From the NCBI GenBank assembly GCA_036503775.1, contig DASXWH010000015.1, positions 1 through 64,000 of the forward strand: 64,000 bases of DNA, in the 5' to 3' direction. The notes under the pieces are model-generated. The model was not told the DNA's origin. It worked only from the letters and a program-made list of their open reading frames with translations, and did no database searches. Every line of letters starts with the position of its first letter. Position 1 is the stretch's first letter. Positions 36,952-45,644 of the stretch are shown in pieces. The translations under genes and the position numbers were made by a program. This DNA is from Ohtaekwangia sp036503775 (GTDB lineage: Bacteria; Bacteroidota; Bacteroidia; Cytophagales; Cyclobacteriaceae).

Positions 36952-37596
36952 TTATCCCAAGCCACAAAACGGATTTGTTTTCTTCTCGAAACCGATAGTT
37001 GTTTCAGGGCCGTGGCCCGGGTAAACCGTTACATCATTCGGCAACGTAAAAAGTTTTTCGTGAATGCTTTTGATCAATGTATCGAAGTTCCCTCCGGGTA
37101 AATCCGTTCGGCCTATACTGTTGTAAAACAAAACATCTCCGGCCACGATCAGTTTTTGTTCCTCATGATAAAATGCAATGTGACCAGGGGCATGACCAGG
37201 AACAAATAAAACCTTCAATTGCTGCTGTCCGAATTTTATAACATCTCCTTCGATTAGGAACTCATCCGGTTCAGCTTCATCATATTGGAAAAAACCATAA
37301 TGGGGTGCATAAACTTTCACAGCCCGAAGGGTGGCCTCATCCTCTTTGCTGATATATAATTTTACCGAATAGGTGTTCTTCACAAAAGCATTTCCCAATA
37401 CATGATCAACGTGACCGTGCGTATTTAACAGCATTTTCACGATAAGATTATTTTCTTTAATGAACCGGGCGAGTTCATCTTTCTCTTCAGGATCATAGCA
37501 ACCCGGATCGATGATCACGCATTCCCGTGTAGAATCAAAAAGTACGTACGTGTTTTCCTGCAGAGGATTGAATTCAAATCGCTGTAGTCTGAGCAT
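36952..37596 (-). CDS. Metallo-beta-lactamase-fold hydrolase (glyoxalase II-like)
   Basis: The 214-residue protein has the MBL zinc motif T59-H60-G-H62-V-D64-H65, a later His in FVPGHAPGHIAFY, an Asp in VAGDVLF and a final His in VYPGHGPETT, a complete set of zinc ligands. The small size and this motif set fit the glyoxalase II-like YcbL group, which hydrolyse S-lactoylglutathione or similar thioesters; the real substrate is not evident. The start is set at ATG 37596 (MLRLQRFEF). The longer open frame to 37887 runs into the divergent oxidoreductase gene. A 75-bp divergent promoter region separates the two. Confidence 0.92.
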   Translation of the reverse strand: MLRLQRFEFNPLQENTYVLFDSTRECVIIDPGCYDPEEKDELARFIKENNLIVKMLLNTHGHVDHVLGNAFVKNTYSVKLYISKEDEATLRAVKVYAPHYGFFQYDEAEPDEFLIEGDVIKFGQQQLKVLFVPGHAPGHIAFYHEEQKLIVAGDVLFYNSIGRTDLPGGNFDTLIKSIHEKLFTLPNDVTVYPGHGPETTIGFEKKTNPFCGLG

Positions 37597-37671
37597 AGTA
37601 AAAAATGACCCAAAAATAGTCTGGAATAGTTCAGGCACCCAATGATTTATTTTCAATTTTGCCGACAGAAA

Positions 37672-38745
37672 ATGAGCGGAGCAACCATCGATTATATAGT
37701 TGTGGGCCAGGGCCTGGCGGGGTCTGCCATGGCTTTTCAGCTTTTGAAGCGCAAGAAACGAATACTGGTATTCGATCAGCCTGCACAAAATAACTCTTCG
37801 CGAATTGCCGCTGGTTTGTTTAATCCCATTACCGGAAAAAAACTGGTTCGCACATGGATGGCTGATCAGTTGTTCCCTTACCTCCATACTTTTTATTGTG
37901 AAGCAGAGGCTGAAACAAAGACGCGATTCTTTTTTCCCATGCCGCTTTACAGGCCTTTTCTTTCTGTTGAAGAGCAGAATGAATGGATGGCAAAGAGTGC
38001 TGATCCGCGGTTTGAACCTTATGTTGAAAAAGTTTTTTTATCGACTGCTTTTCATTCCGTACAAGATGATTTTGGCGGTCTGCTGCTCAGGCAAAGTGGA
38101 TATCTGGATACCAAAATCTACATTAATGCTATTCGCAACCTGATCCTGGAAAAGGGTATTTACATCGAAAATCACTTTGATCAGAATCAGTTGAAAATAA
38201 GCGAAGCCGGTGTGCATTATGGCCAATACACGGCCGGAAATATCATCTTTTGTGAAGGCTCCGTGCGAAATAAATGGTTTGATTGGTTGCCCGTCAGACC
38301 CTTAAAAGGAGAAACCATTTTTGTGGAGGCAGGTATCACGGAAAATGTAATTTTTAATCGGGGCGTTTATGCGGTACCAGCAAGTCAAACCGGGGGTGGA
38401 TGGCGTGTCGGTGCTACCTATAATTTTCAGGATGCCATGGAAGGCTGTACAACAGAAGCCCGTGCAGAGCTGGAGCTTAAACTGGACAATCTGCTGGCAG
38501 TACCCTTTGAAAGTAAGGGTCAGGAATGGGGATTCAGACCTACAACACCCGACCGTAGGCCTTTGCTGGGACGACATCCGGAATGTGACAGAATATTGAT
38601 TTTTAATGGATTGGGGACCAAAGGAGTGAGTTTATCTCCCTATTTTTCTGAGGTTTTGATCCACTCAATTGAAAATGGTATTGCCTTAGATAAAGCGGTG
38701 GATATTGAACGTTATAAATCATTATATTGGAGTTCCCCTAAATGA
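37672..38745 (+). CDS. FAD-dependent oxidoreductase (DAO family)
   Basis: The 357-residue protein starts with a Rossmann dinucleotide site, YIVVGQGLAGSAMAF then a strand ending in the acidic ILVFDQ, and has the DAO-type middle segment AGLFNPITGKKLVRTW and a C-terminal FAD block GWGFRPTTPDRRPLLGRHP-like ending with GLGTKGVSLSPYF. These are features of amino-acid or amine oxidases of the DAO fold (glycine oxidase, MnmC C-terminal half). No methyltransferase domain is attached, so the MnmC name is not supported. The start is ATG 37672 (MSGATIDY). Its stop overlaps the ATG of the next gene by 4 bp (ATGA), so the two are translationally coupled. Confidence 0.88.
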   Translation: MSGATIDYIVVGQGLAGSAMAFQLLKRKKRILVFDQPAQNNSSRIAAGLFNPITGKKLVRTWMADQLFPYLHTFYCEAEAETKTRFFFPMPLYRPFLSVEEQNEWMAKSADPRFEPYVEKVFLSTAFHSVQDDFGGLLLRQSGYLDTKIYINAIRNLILEKGIYIENHFDQNQLKISEAGVHYGQYTAGNIIFCEGSVRNKWFDWLPVRPLKGETIFVEAGITENVIFNRGVYAVPASQTGGGWRVGATYNFQDAMEGCTTEARAELELKLDNLLAVPFESKGQEWGFRPTTPDRRPLLGRHPECDRILIFNGLGTKGVSLSPYFSEVLIHSIENGIALDKAVDIERYKSLYWSSPK

Positions 38746-41700
38746 ATATGATGTTGCGGAGTGGATTTTTAGTCTTATCCTTTCTTTTACTTTTTGTTTT
38801 TCAGGCTTCAGCACAGCAAGCCCGTGAAGTATTTGGTAAAAACAGAATTCAATACCGGCAGTTTGACTGGCTCTACCTGAGCGGTGAAAACTTTGATGTG
38901 TACTATTATGATGCGCGTAAAGGGGTTGCCCAGGAAGCGCTTGAATTTCTGGAGGGAGAGTTTGATCGTATCACCGATATGATCGATTACCCACCCTATT
39001 TCAAAACAAAAGTTTTCATTTACAATTCTCTGTCTGACCTCCGCCAAAGTAACATGGGGCTGAACCGGAATATTTATAAGGTTGGCGGTGAAACGGAATT
39101 CATCAAACCCTTTGTGGAGGTTGCACACATGGGAACAGCACAGGAGTTCAAAGAAGAGCTGTTGTTCCAGATCTCGAACCTGATGGTAAACGAGATGATG
39201 TTCGGTGGGAATCTGAAAGATATCTTTCAAAGCTCTATCCTGATGAACCTTCCCGAATGGTTTGTCAACGGAGCTTCTCTTTACGTAGCAAAAGGATGGA
39301 CTGCTGAAATGGATGATTTTATTCGCCAGCTGATGCGGACCAAAAAAGCCAAACGGGCTACTAAGCTTACCGGACGACAGGCTTCGTTGGTCGGGCAATC
39401 CATCTGGAATTTCATCACCGAGAAGTATGGCAAAAGCAGCATGGCCAATATTCTCAACTACACCCGCGTAACCCGAAACGAAGAAAAAAGTATACTGATC
39501 ACGCTGGGAATAAGCTTTAAACAGATGATGATGGAGTGGCAGCGGTATTACAGTGAGATGGAAGCTGTGATCAGCAAATCATACACACCTCCTATGGATT
39601 CTTTGCTTTTTGCCAGAGGAAGCAATGCTACAACGGATTATACCACGATCAAGATAAGTCCGGATGGAAGGTACATAGCCTATGCAGAGAATGACCGGGG
39701 AAGTTATGTGATCAAGGTAAAGTCATTGACCACCGGAAAGGAAAAGACCATCATCACCGGAGGTAGTAAGGTGATCAATCAACGTGTAGATTACCGGCAA
39801 CCAATCATTGCGTGGTCTGACGCCAATACATTAGGCGTTATCGGTGTTAAACACGGTCAGTATATTTTCTGGCTTTATGATCTCAGCACACGAACCAAAC
39901 AGCAACGTGCATTAGAGCGATTCAGCAACATCCGCAGTTTTAGTTTCTCAGCCAATGGAAGGCTTATCATATTGAGTGCAGACTTTGAAGGAAAGAGCGA
40001 CCTGTTTCTGCTCAGCTCCCGCAGAGAACGTGTACGCAGGCTTACCAATGATATTTTTGATGATGTAGATCCCAGCTTTATACCCAATACCAATCAGATT
40101 GTTTTCAGCTCCAACCGTACCAATGATACACTGAAAGCCAGGTCAACACCCGCATTTGATAAGCTGACCAATAATTACAATCTCTTCATTTTTGATCTGG
40201 ACAGTGCTTCCCTTAAAGTGAAGCGAATAACCAATACGTTAAGTAAGGACGTTTCACCTCTGGCTCATAATGAGAATATGTTTTACTATCTCAGTGATCA
40301 ACGCGGAATTGTCAATTTATTCCGCTTTAACCGGGCCAACGGTATTTATTCTCAGGTAACGAATTTTTCTTCCAGCATTGAAGACTACGATCTTAATTTC
40401 TCAACTCGCCAGTTAGTGGTTGTGACGAATGATAAAGAACGCCACAATATTTTCCTGGACAACAACTTTAATCTGGATCGGCAGATATTCACTCCGGCCA
40501 CGCGTAGAAAAGAACTTCAGCAGGCGCGTATAATACGTGACCGTAGAAAACAGGAAGAGACTAAAAACATGAGCGTGAAAGATCTGCTCAATTCCCGACT
40601 GAAGGCACAGACAGAGAATGATTCAACGCAACAAACTACAGATCCGCAGGTGAAGGCCGATTCGGTAAATGCTATTAAAGCCGATACACTCAAGGCGGAT
40701 ACAGTCAAAACTCAAATGGAACCTAAAAAACAGGATGCGATCAATACAGATAATTATGTTTTTGAAGATGAAGCGGTAAAGCAAAATCAACCCAGCGAAT
40801 CATTTTTAAGCCGGTATAAAAAAGCCCGCGACAAGAGTCGCGTAACCGGACCATTCCCTTACGAAAGTAAATTCAGTTATGACAATCTCATTACTTCGTT
40901 GGTGGTTGATCCGTTGCGAAGTGTAGGACTTCTGGTGGAAACGCAGATGAATGACATGCTGGAGAATTATCGCTTCAATGGCGGTTTGATGATACCTATT
41001 GACCTGCGTGGCGGTGATTTTTATGGTGAGTTTCAATACTTACCAAACCTGATAGACTTTGGAATGCGCTATGACCGGAAGGCGGTGCGATGGGAAACCA
41101 GCGATAGACCCGAACTTCCATCACAGGATTATAAGTATGTGCTGAATCGCGCTGAAGTAAGTGCAGCACTTCCTATTTCTGACCGGTTACGGGTTACTCT
41201 CAAACCTTTTGGACAGGTAGCCAGAACGGTTTCACTGGGTGAAAGTAATTATCCATCAACACCTCCTACAGGCAAACCGGTTAATGATTATTATGCGGGT
41301 GTTCGTTCGGAGCTGGTGTATGATAATTCCGTTTCAACAGGTTTAAACCTGATCGAAGGAACACGTGGTAAAATAAGTTTCCAGCATACCCAGGGACTTA
41401 GCAACAGCGGCCAGAGTTTCGGCCAGATAACAGCAGACGTGCGACATTATCAACAGATCTATCGTGAGATTGTATTTGCTGTAAGAGGATATGCAGGTTC
41501 ATTCTTTGGACGATCACCAAAAATATATATGCTGGGAGGTATGGATAACTGGCTTTTCAACGAAACGCGTTATAGCGGTGTGACCAGCGAAGGTGAACAA
41601 AATCCATTGGCGACTATCGATGTGGATGCCACTCCCGGAGTGGCTGATCCCAATGTTGATATTTTATTTATGGAGTACGTAACAGGCCTTCGTGGCTTCG

Positions 41701-42080
41701 AGTATGGCACCCTTTTCGGCAACAATGTTTTGTTATTCAATGCTGAATTCAGAATGCCGTTGATCAGGGCGTTCACCAATGGGCAGATATCTTCTAATTT
41801 TTTACGAAACATGCAGCTTATTGCATTTTATGATATTGGTACCAGCTGGTCAGGCAAGCCTCCTTTTTCATCGGGAAGCAGCGTCAGTTATAATATTATC
41901 AAACGAGGTCCATACGAAATAGAAGTTAAGAACTTCCTTAACCCGTGGATCTATAGCTATGGTGTTGGCATGCGCACCATGATGCTGGGCTACTACATGA
42001 AATTTGATCTGGCCTGGCCGGTGGTAGACTATGTCGTTGGTGAACCACAGCTATTCGTCACACTCGGATTTGATTTCTAG
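38742..42080 (+). CDS. Large envelope protein: peptidase-like domain, TolB-type propeller and outer-membrane barrel
   Basis: The 1112-residue product has a signal peptide (VLSFLLLFVFQASAQ). Residues 35-290 look like a peptidase-MA/gluzincin-type domain (a FDVYYYD start, LPEWFVNGASLYVAKGW), but the expected HExxH helix reads QISNLMVNEM, so it is probably not catalytic. Residues 300-580 form a TolB/PD40-like beta-propeller (ISPDGRYIAYAEN, IVFSSNRTND, MFYYLSDQRG). A low-complexity Lys/Asp/Thr linker covers about 600-690 (repeated KADT). From about 700 the protein is a beta-barrel ending in an aromatic residue (LFVTLGFDF), like a surface-antigen type outer-membrane domain. It starts inside the stop of the oxidoreductase gene. 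Function unknown; propeller parts suggest protein binding in the periplasm. Confidence 0.78.
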   Translation: MNMMLRSGFLVLSFLLLFVFQASAQQAREVFGKNRIQYRQFDWLYLSGENFDVYYYDARKGVAQEALEFLEGEFDRITDMIDYPPYFKTKVFIYNSLSDLRQSNMGLNRNIYKVGGETEFIKPFVEVAHMGTAQEFKEELLFQISNLMVNEMMFGGNLKDIFQSSILMNLPEWFVNGASLYVAKGWTAEMDDFIRQLMRTKKAKRATKLTGRQASLVGQSIWNFITEKYGKSSMANILNYTRVTRNEEKSILITLGISFKQMMMEWQRYYSEMEAVISKSYTPPMDSLLFARGSNATTDYTTIKISPDGRYIAYAENDRGSYVIKVKSLTTGKEKTIITGGSKVINQRVDYRQPIIAWSDANTLGVIGVKHGQYIFWLYDLSTRTKQQRALERFSNIRSFSFSANGRLIILSADFEGKSDLFLLSSRRERVRRLTNDIFDDVDPSFIPNTNQIVFSSNRTNDTLKARSTPAFDKLTNNYNLFIFDLDSASLKVKRITNTLSKDVSPLAHNENMFYYLSDQRGIVNLFRFNRANGIYSQVTNFSSSIEDYDLNFSTRQLVVVTNDKERHNIFLDNNFNLDRQIFTPATRRKELQQARIIRDRRKQEETKNMSVKDLLNSRLKAQTENDSTQQTTDPQVKADSVNAIKADTLKADTVKTQMEPKKQDAINTDNYVFEDEAVKQNQPSESFLSRYKKARDKSRVTGPFPYESKFSYDNLITSLVVDPLRSVGLLVETQMNDMLENYRFNGGLMIPIDLRGGDFYGEFQYLPNLIDFGMRYDRKAVRWETSDRPELPSQDYKYVLNRAEVSAALPISDRLRVTLKPFGQVARTVSLGESNYPSTPPTGKPVNDYYAGVRSELVYDNSVSTGLNLIEGTRGKISFQHTQGLSNSGQSFGQITADVRHYQQIYREIVFAVRGYAGSFFGRSPKIYMLGGMDNWLFNETRYSGVTSEGEQNPLATIDVDATPGVADPNVDILFMEYVTGLRGFEYGTLFGNNVLLFNAEFRMPLIRAFTNGQISSNFLRNMQLIAFYDIGTSWSGKPPFSSGSSVSYNIIKRGPYEIEVKNFLNPWIYSYGVGMRTMMLGYYMKFDLAWPVVDYVVGEPQLFVTLGFDF

Positions 42081-42143
42081 TCATACACGGCAATTTTTTT
42101 ATCTTGCCACGGCATTGCGTGATAATGCCTTAATTTATACTCC

Positions 42144-43022
42144 ATGATTAAATCCATGACTGGCTTCGGCTCGTCAACACATGATGATGGGCGGGTTCAA
42201 CTTCACGTTGAAATCAAAAGCCTGAATTCAAAATTTCTGGACCTGAACCTGAGGTTGCCGCGCCTGTTTTCTGATCGGGAAATTGAAATCCGGAATCTCA
42301 TCAGCGAAAAACTGGAACGTGGCAAGGTTTCAGTCACGATCGAATATCAGCGGCATGGCGATCAATCGCTGAAGCAATCATACAACGAGGTTTTATTCAC
42401 AAGCTATTATCTGGAGTTGAAAAAACTCGCTGATAAAGTTGTAGCCCCTTATGACGAGCTTTTTCAGCTTGCACTAAACTCACCTGATGTTATTCAAAGC
42501 AACTTGCGGGATGAAAGCAGTGATGAAGATTGGGATACACTGAAGAAACATTTTCTGGAGTCTATTCAGAAATGTGATCATTTCAGAAAGACTGAGGGAG
42601 GTGTGCTTGAAACTATGCTCAAGGATTGTTGCCAGTTGATACGCCAAAACCTGGTGAAAATAGAAGGTCTTGATCCGAAACGTGTGGAACGCATCCGTGA
42701 ACGGTTAAGGGGAAATGTTACTTCTTTTTTTGGTGATGAGGGTTTTGATACCAATCGTCTGGAACAGGAGATCATCTTTTACGTTGAGAAACTGGATATT
42801 AACGAAGAGAAGGTCCGTTTGAAATCACACCTGGATTACTTTCTGAAAATTCTTTCCGAACCGCAATCCAATGGAAAAAAACTGGGATTCATTGCCCAGG
42901 AAATCGGACGCGAGATCAACACGATTGGTTCAAAAGCCAATGATGCTGAAATTCAGAAACACGTGGTGGTGATGAAAGAAGAACTCGAAAAGATAAAAGA
43001 GCAGTTGAATAATATTCTGTGA
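42144..43022 (+). CDS. yicC: YicC-family endoribonuclease
   Basis: The 292-residue protein has the YicC N-terminal block MIKSMTGFGSS, VEIKSLNSKFLDLNLRLPRLFS, and the C-terminal DUF1732 block RLEQEIIFYVEKLDINEE, then LKSHLDYFLKIL, then GKKLGFIAQEIGREINTIGSKAND. YicC proteins bind and cut RNA, in E. coli acting on a small RNA and its mRNA. The region before it has a 6-bp GGCATT/AATGCC hairpin at 42111-42129 that is too weak to call a terminator. It is convergent with lptC, with 3 bp between the stops. In many bacteria gmk follows yicC; it does not here. Confidence 0.95.
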   Translation: MIKSMTGFGSSTHDDGRVQLHVEIKSLNSKFLDLNLRLPRLFSDREIEIRNLISEKLERGKVSVTIEYQRHGDQSLKQSYNEVLFTSYYLELKKLADKVVAPYDELFQLALNSPDVIQSNLRDESSDEDWDTLKKHFLESIQKCDHFRKTEGGVLETMLKDCCQLIRQNLVKIEGLDPKRVERIRERLRGNVTSFFGDEGFDTNRLEQEIIFYVEKLDINEEKVRLKSHLDYFLKILSEPQSNGKKLGFIAQEIGREINTIGSKANDAEIQKHVVVMKEELEKIKEQLNNIL

Positions 43023-43025
43023 GTA

Positions 43026-43550
43026 TTATTCACTCACCTCAAGGTCACCATAGGGATTGGTGATAATGTAATCCGTTAAATCCTGGTTAGCATTAAGTCC
43101 GGTGCCGTAGATTACATCTTCCTGTTGGCGTATTGTTACAAACTTTTCCGTAAAGATCTTTTTGGTAGCCGGTGTCCAGAAAAGCTCTTCTGTATTCAGT
43201 TGTTCTTTCTTGGCCACATTCTTTACCTCAACTTTACCCTGCCCGCGCCACTGATTTTTTTCTTTCGAGAAGAATGCATGGTTGGCTTTTAATGTGGATT
43301 CCAGGGTGTTTGTTCCTTCCTGATAAAATTCCAGGTATATACCCTTCGGAAACTCACGATCGCCATTGGCGAATTCGTACACCAGGTCTGCAAACAGTTT
43401 TACTTTGACGTGCTGGTTTTCGAGGTAAAACATTTCAATGTTCTCCACTTCCCGTTGTGGTCCGGTGTACTCCACGGGTTCTTTTAGTTCCTGTTTTCCA
43501 CAGGAACTAAACACAAGGGCAATCAGAAAAACAAAAAGGTATTTCGCCAT
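43026..43550 (-). CDS. lptC: LPS export periplasmic protein LptC
   Basis: The 174-residue product has a lipoprotein-type signal (YLFVFLIALVFSSC) and the LptC pattern: PQREVENIEMFYLENQHVKVKL, a FPKGIYLEFYQEG strand, then a region of beta-jellyroll strands with NEAKKE-like turns and EELFWTPATKKIFTEKFVTI, GTGLNANQDLTDYII near the end. LptC takes LPS from the LptBFG exporter and passes it to the LptA bridge. In E. coli LptC is anchored by a helix; here the lipobox Cys would anchor it by lipid. It lies behind the OMP gene (51-bp gap), in the coaX-OMP-lptC order seen in Bacteroidota. Confidence 0.88.
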   Translation of the reverse strand: MAKYLFVFLIALVFSSCGKQELKEPVEYTGPQREVENIEMFYLENQHVKVKLFADLVYEFANGDREFPKGIYLEFYQEGTNTLESTLKANHAFFSKEKNQWRGQGKVEVKNVAKKEQLNTEELFWTPATKKIFTEKFVTIRQQEDVIYGTGLNANQDLTDYIITNPYGDLEVSE

Positions 43551-43601
43551 GAAAAAAGAATCTTGTCACGAGTGAACGAAAACCATACCAGTTGAAACGA
43601 T

Positions 43602-44864
43602 TTAATCAAACTTACGCTTGATAAACCACTGGTCGTTAAAGGTTATGCCAAAATAGATTTTAAAATAGGTTTCTTCAAGGAGTGTTTCGGCTTTGTCGCC
43701 ACGTTTTCCCCATTTAAAGGCAAGATCTAAACTTGATCGGCCTGCAGGTAATGAAAGACCAATGCTGGCGCCCAGGTCCTTCACCTTGTTGTTGTTGTTT
43801 GCCAGAAAGGGATATTGCTCAACACTCACGCCTGCACGGTAGGTTACGCGTTTAAGATACTTATCACCAAACGGATCAGGTGTGAGTTCTCCTCCCAGTG
43901 CTGCGCGCCAGGATTTTCCCATACCCTGAACATCATCGGGATTTACACTCGTGAAATTTGCCCAGTCCTGGTAAAAATACTCGGTTGATACTGACCATTT
44001 CTGACCTCTGCCGAAAGAAACCCCAAATGTGAATGAGCCCGGAAGAAAAATTTCACCCGGAATGTTGTTGAGTTCTTCTGAGGCAAGTGTATCTCCTGCG
44101 GAGGTAGTGGTATAAAACCGGTCAGATCGTCTTGACGTCATACTCGACTCGGGAGAATAAACCGCTCCAACGCTGAGGCGATAATTTTTAGTCCCCAAAG
44201 AATCTTTACTGTAGGATAAGCCAAAACTAAAGTTGAAATCTTTAGCCGTGGTTTTTTCCAGGATTGAAGTAATGAATGATGTTCCTTCAAGCTGACTGGA
44301 ATAAACATTCTCCACAGATCCAAATAAGTAGGTTGCTTTAACACCTGCCGTAAAATCGGGTGTGATCCGTACTCCGTTTGACCAATACAACTGCGTAAGT
44401 CCACCTAGTCCTTCTTCGCGTTTATAAAATTTAGTGTTCTCTCCATCATCAAGGATCGTCACAGACTGAAAAGCAAAGTCAACATTGGTATAAGGCATCA
44501 GTCCAACGGATGTTGTCCATTTATTCCGTTTGATTGGAAAGGCTGTTGCCAGGTAATTCATGTTACCTGCCTGACTTTTTTCAGTAAGGGTATCACTCTT
44601 TATAGATCTTGATTCGATCAGAACGCCAGCTTCAAAAATGGTAAGACCATTATACACCAGCAATGCAGGATTCTGATTGTTCAGGAACCAGTATTGTGGC
44701 TGGCTTACACCAACACCGGCCATACCCTGATTGTGAATAAGGGCATTGCCATAGGGCTCACCAATACCATAGGTTGAAATGGGCGATTGTGCTGCCTGAC
44801 CCCAAACTTTTGCCGATGCGATAACAACAACAAAAAGTAAAAAAGACTTTCTAACGACTGACAT
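43602..44864 (-). CDS. Outer-membrane beta-barrel protein of the coaX-lptC cluster
   Basis: The 420-residue product has a signal peptide (SFLLFVVVIASAKVWGQ) and a barrel-type sequence of alternating strands. The conserved N-terminal run SPISTYGIGEPYG, then MAGVGVSQPQYWFLNNQNPALL, resembles the entry of FadL/PorV-like transporters, in which a plug segment leads into a 14-strand barrel. It may carry a hydrophobic substrate across the outer membrane. No specific ligand can be given. Its first 14 bases overlap the end of coaX, and lptC follows after 51 bp, so the three form one unit. The name outer-membrane protein is as far as the sequence allows. Confidence 0.82.
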   Translation of the reverse strand: MSVVRKSFLLFVVVIASAKVWGQAAQSPISTYGIGEPYGNALIHNQGMAGVGVSQPQYWFLNNQNPALLVYNGLTIFEAGVLIESRSIKSDTLTEKSQAGNMNYLATAFPIKRNKWTTSVGLMPYTNVDFAFQSVTILDDGENTKFYKREEGLGGLTQLYWSNGVRITPDFTAGVKATYLFGSVENVYSSQLEGTSFITSILEKTTAKDFNFSFGLSYSKDSLGTKNYRLSVGAVYSPESSMTSRRSDRFYTTTSAGDTLASEELNNIPGEIFLPGSFTFGVSFGRGQKWSVSTEYFYQDWANFTSVNPDDVQGMGKSWRAALGGELTPDPFGDKYLKRVTYRAGVSVEQYPFLANNNNKVKDLGASIGLSLPAGRSSLDLAFKWGKRGDKAETLLEETYFKIYFGITFNDQWFIKRKFD

Positions 44865-45567
44865 TATAGATCAAAATGCTGTTTAACCCGCTGAGAACCA
44901 GTTCAGGGACCGCAAATATGGACGCTTTAAGTTTGTTTTCAAAAAAACGTGTGTCGCCCCCGCATAAAATCACCTGCAAGTCCTCAAATTCCCCACTATA
45001 ACGGCTTATTGCCCCATCCATTTCATCGATAACGCCATAAATAACCCCGCTTTGCATGCAGCTCTCGGTGCTATTGCCAATGAATTTTGGATGATCTGTA
45101 GCATTGACCAGAGGAAGTCTTGCTGTAAAGGTATGCATGGCCTCAAACCGCATTTTTAATCCAGGAGAAATTGCACCACCATGATAATTCCCATGCTTAT
45201 CAATGAATTCATAGGTAATGCAGGTTCCGGCATCAATAACCAGACAATTTTTATCTGGAAAAATATGTCGGGCGCCACACACCGCTGCCAACCGGTCAAC
45301 ACCTAATGTTTGAGGTGTTGCATATTGAATATTTACCGGAACAGGTAAGGTATGCGTAAGGACAAATTTCATCTTGGCGTTTGTCCAGGTTAAAATAGTT
45401 TGTGCTTCCTTGCTCACCGAGCTTATGATGAAGTGGCTGGTAGAAAAGTTTTGCAGGAATTTTTTTAATTCAGTTTCCTCCTGGAACACCATTTTCTGAA
45501 CCAGTGTGTGCTGGTCAAAAATACCTACCTTGGCCGCAGAGTTTCCAAAATCAATAACTACGTTCAT
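44851..45567 (-). CDS. coaX: Type III pantothenate kinase
   Basis: The 238-residue protein has the CoaX motifs: VIDFGNSAAKVGIF at the N-terminus (phosphate 1), the GVDRLAAVCGARH pantothenate block, VIDAGTCITYEFID (phosphate 2) and GGAISPGLKMRFEAM, and a late LCGGDTRFFE. It phosphorylates pantothenate in the first step of coenzyme A synthesis in the cytoplasm, with a monovalent cation needed. The length is slightly short but complete. Its stop lies 14 bp inside the next gene, and it is divergent from anmK with a 77-bp gap. Confidence 0.95.
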   Translation of the reverse strand: MNVVIDFGNSAAKVGIFDQHTLVQKMVFQEETELKKFLQNFSTSHFIISSVSKEAQTILTWTNAKMKFVLTHTLPVPVNIQYATPQTLGVDRLAAVCGARHIFPDKNCLVIDAGTCITYEFIDKHGNYHGGAISPGLKMRFEAMHTFTARLPLVNATDHPKFIGNSTESCMQSGVIYGVIDEMDGAISRYSGEFEDLQVILCGGDTRFFENKLKASIFAVPELVLSGLNSILIYNVSR

Positions 45568-45644
45568 AATCTGTATTCATTTGCAAGGTGATTACCCGGT
45601 AAACTCGTTTTACTTTGCAGCAGTATTTAACCAGTACCAAAAGT

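Noticed and set aside
37597..37887. Extended start of the metallo-hydrolase gene
   Set aside because: The extension has no conserved residues and would run into the divergent oxidoreductase gene; the ATG at 37596 fits the family.
42111..42129. GGCATT/AATGCC hairpin before yicC
   Set aside because: The stem is only 6 bp and the T-rich tail is broken; it is too weak to call a terminator.
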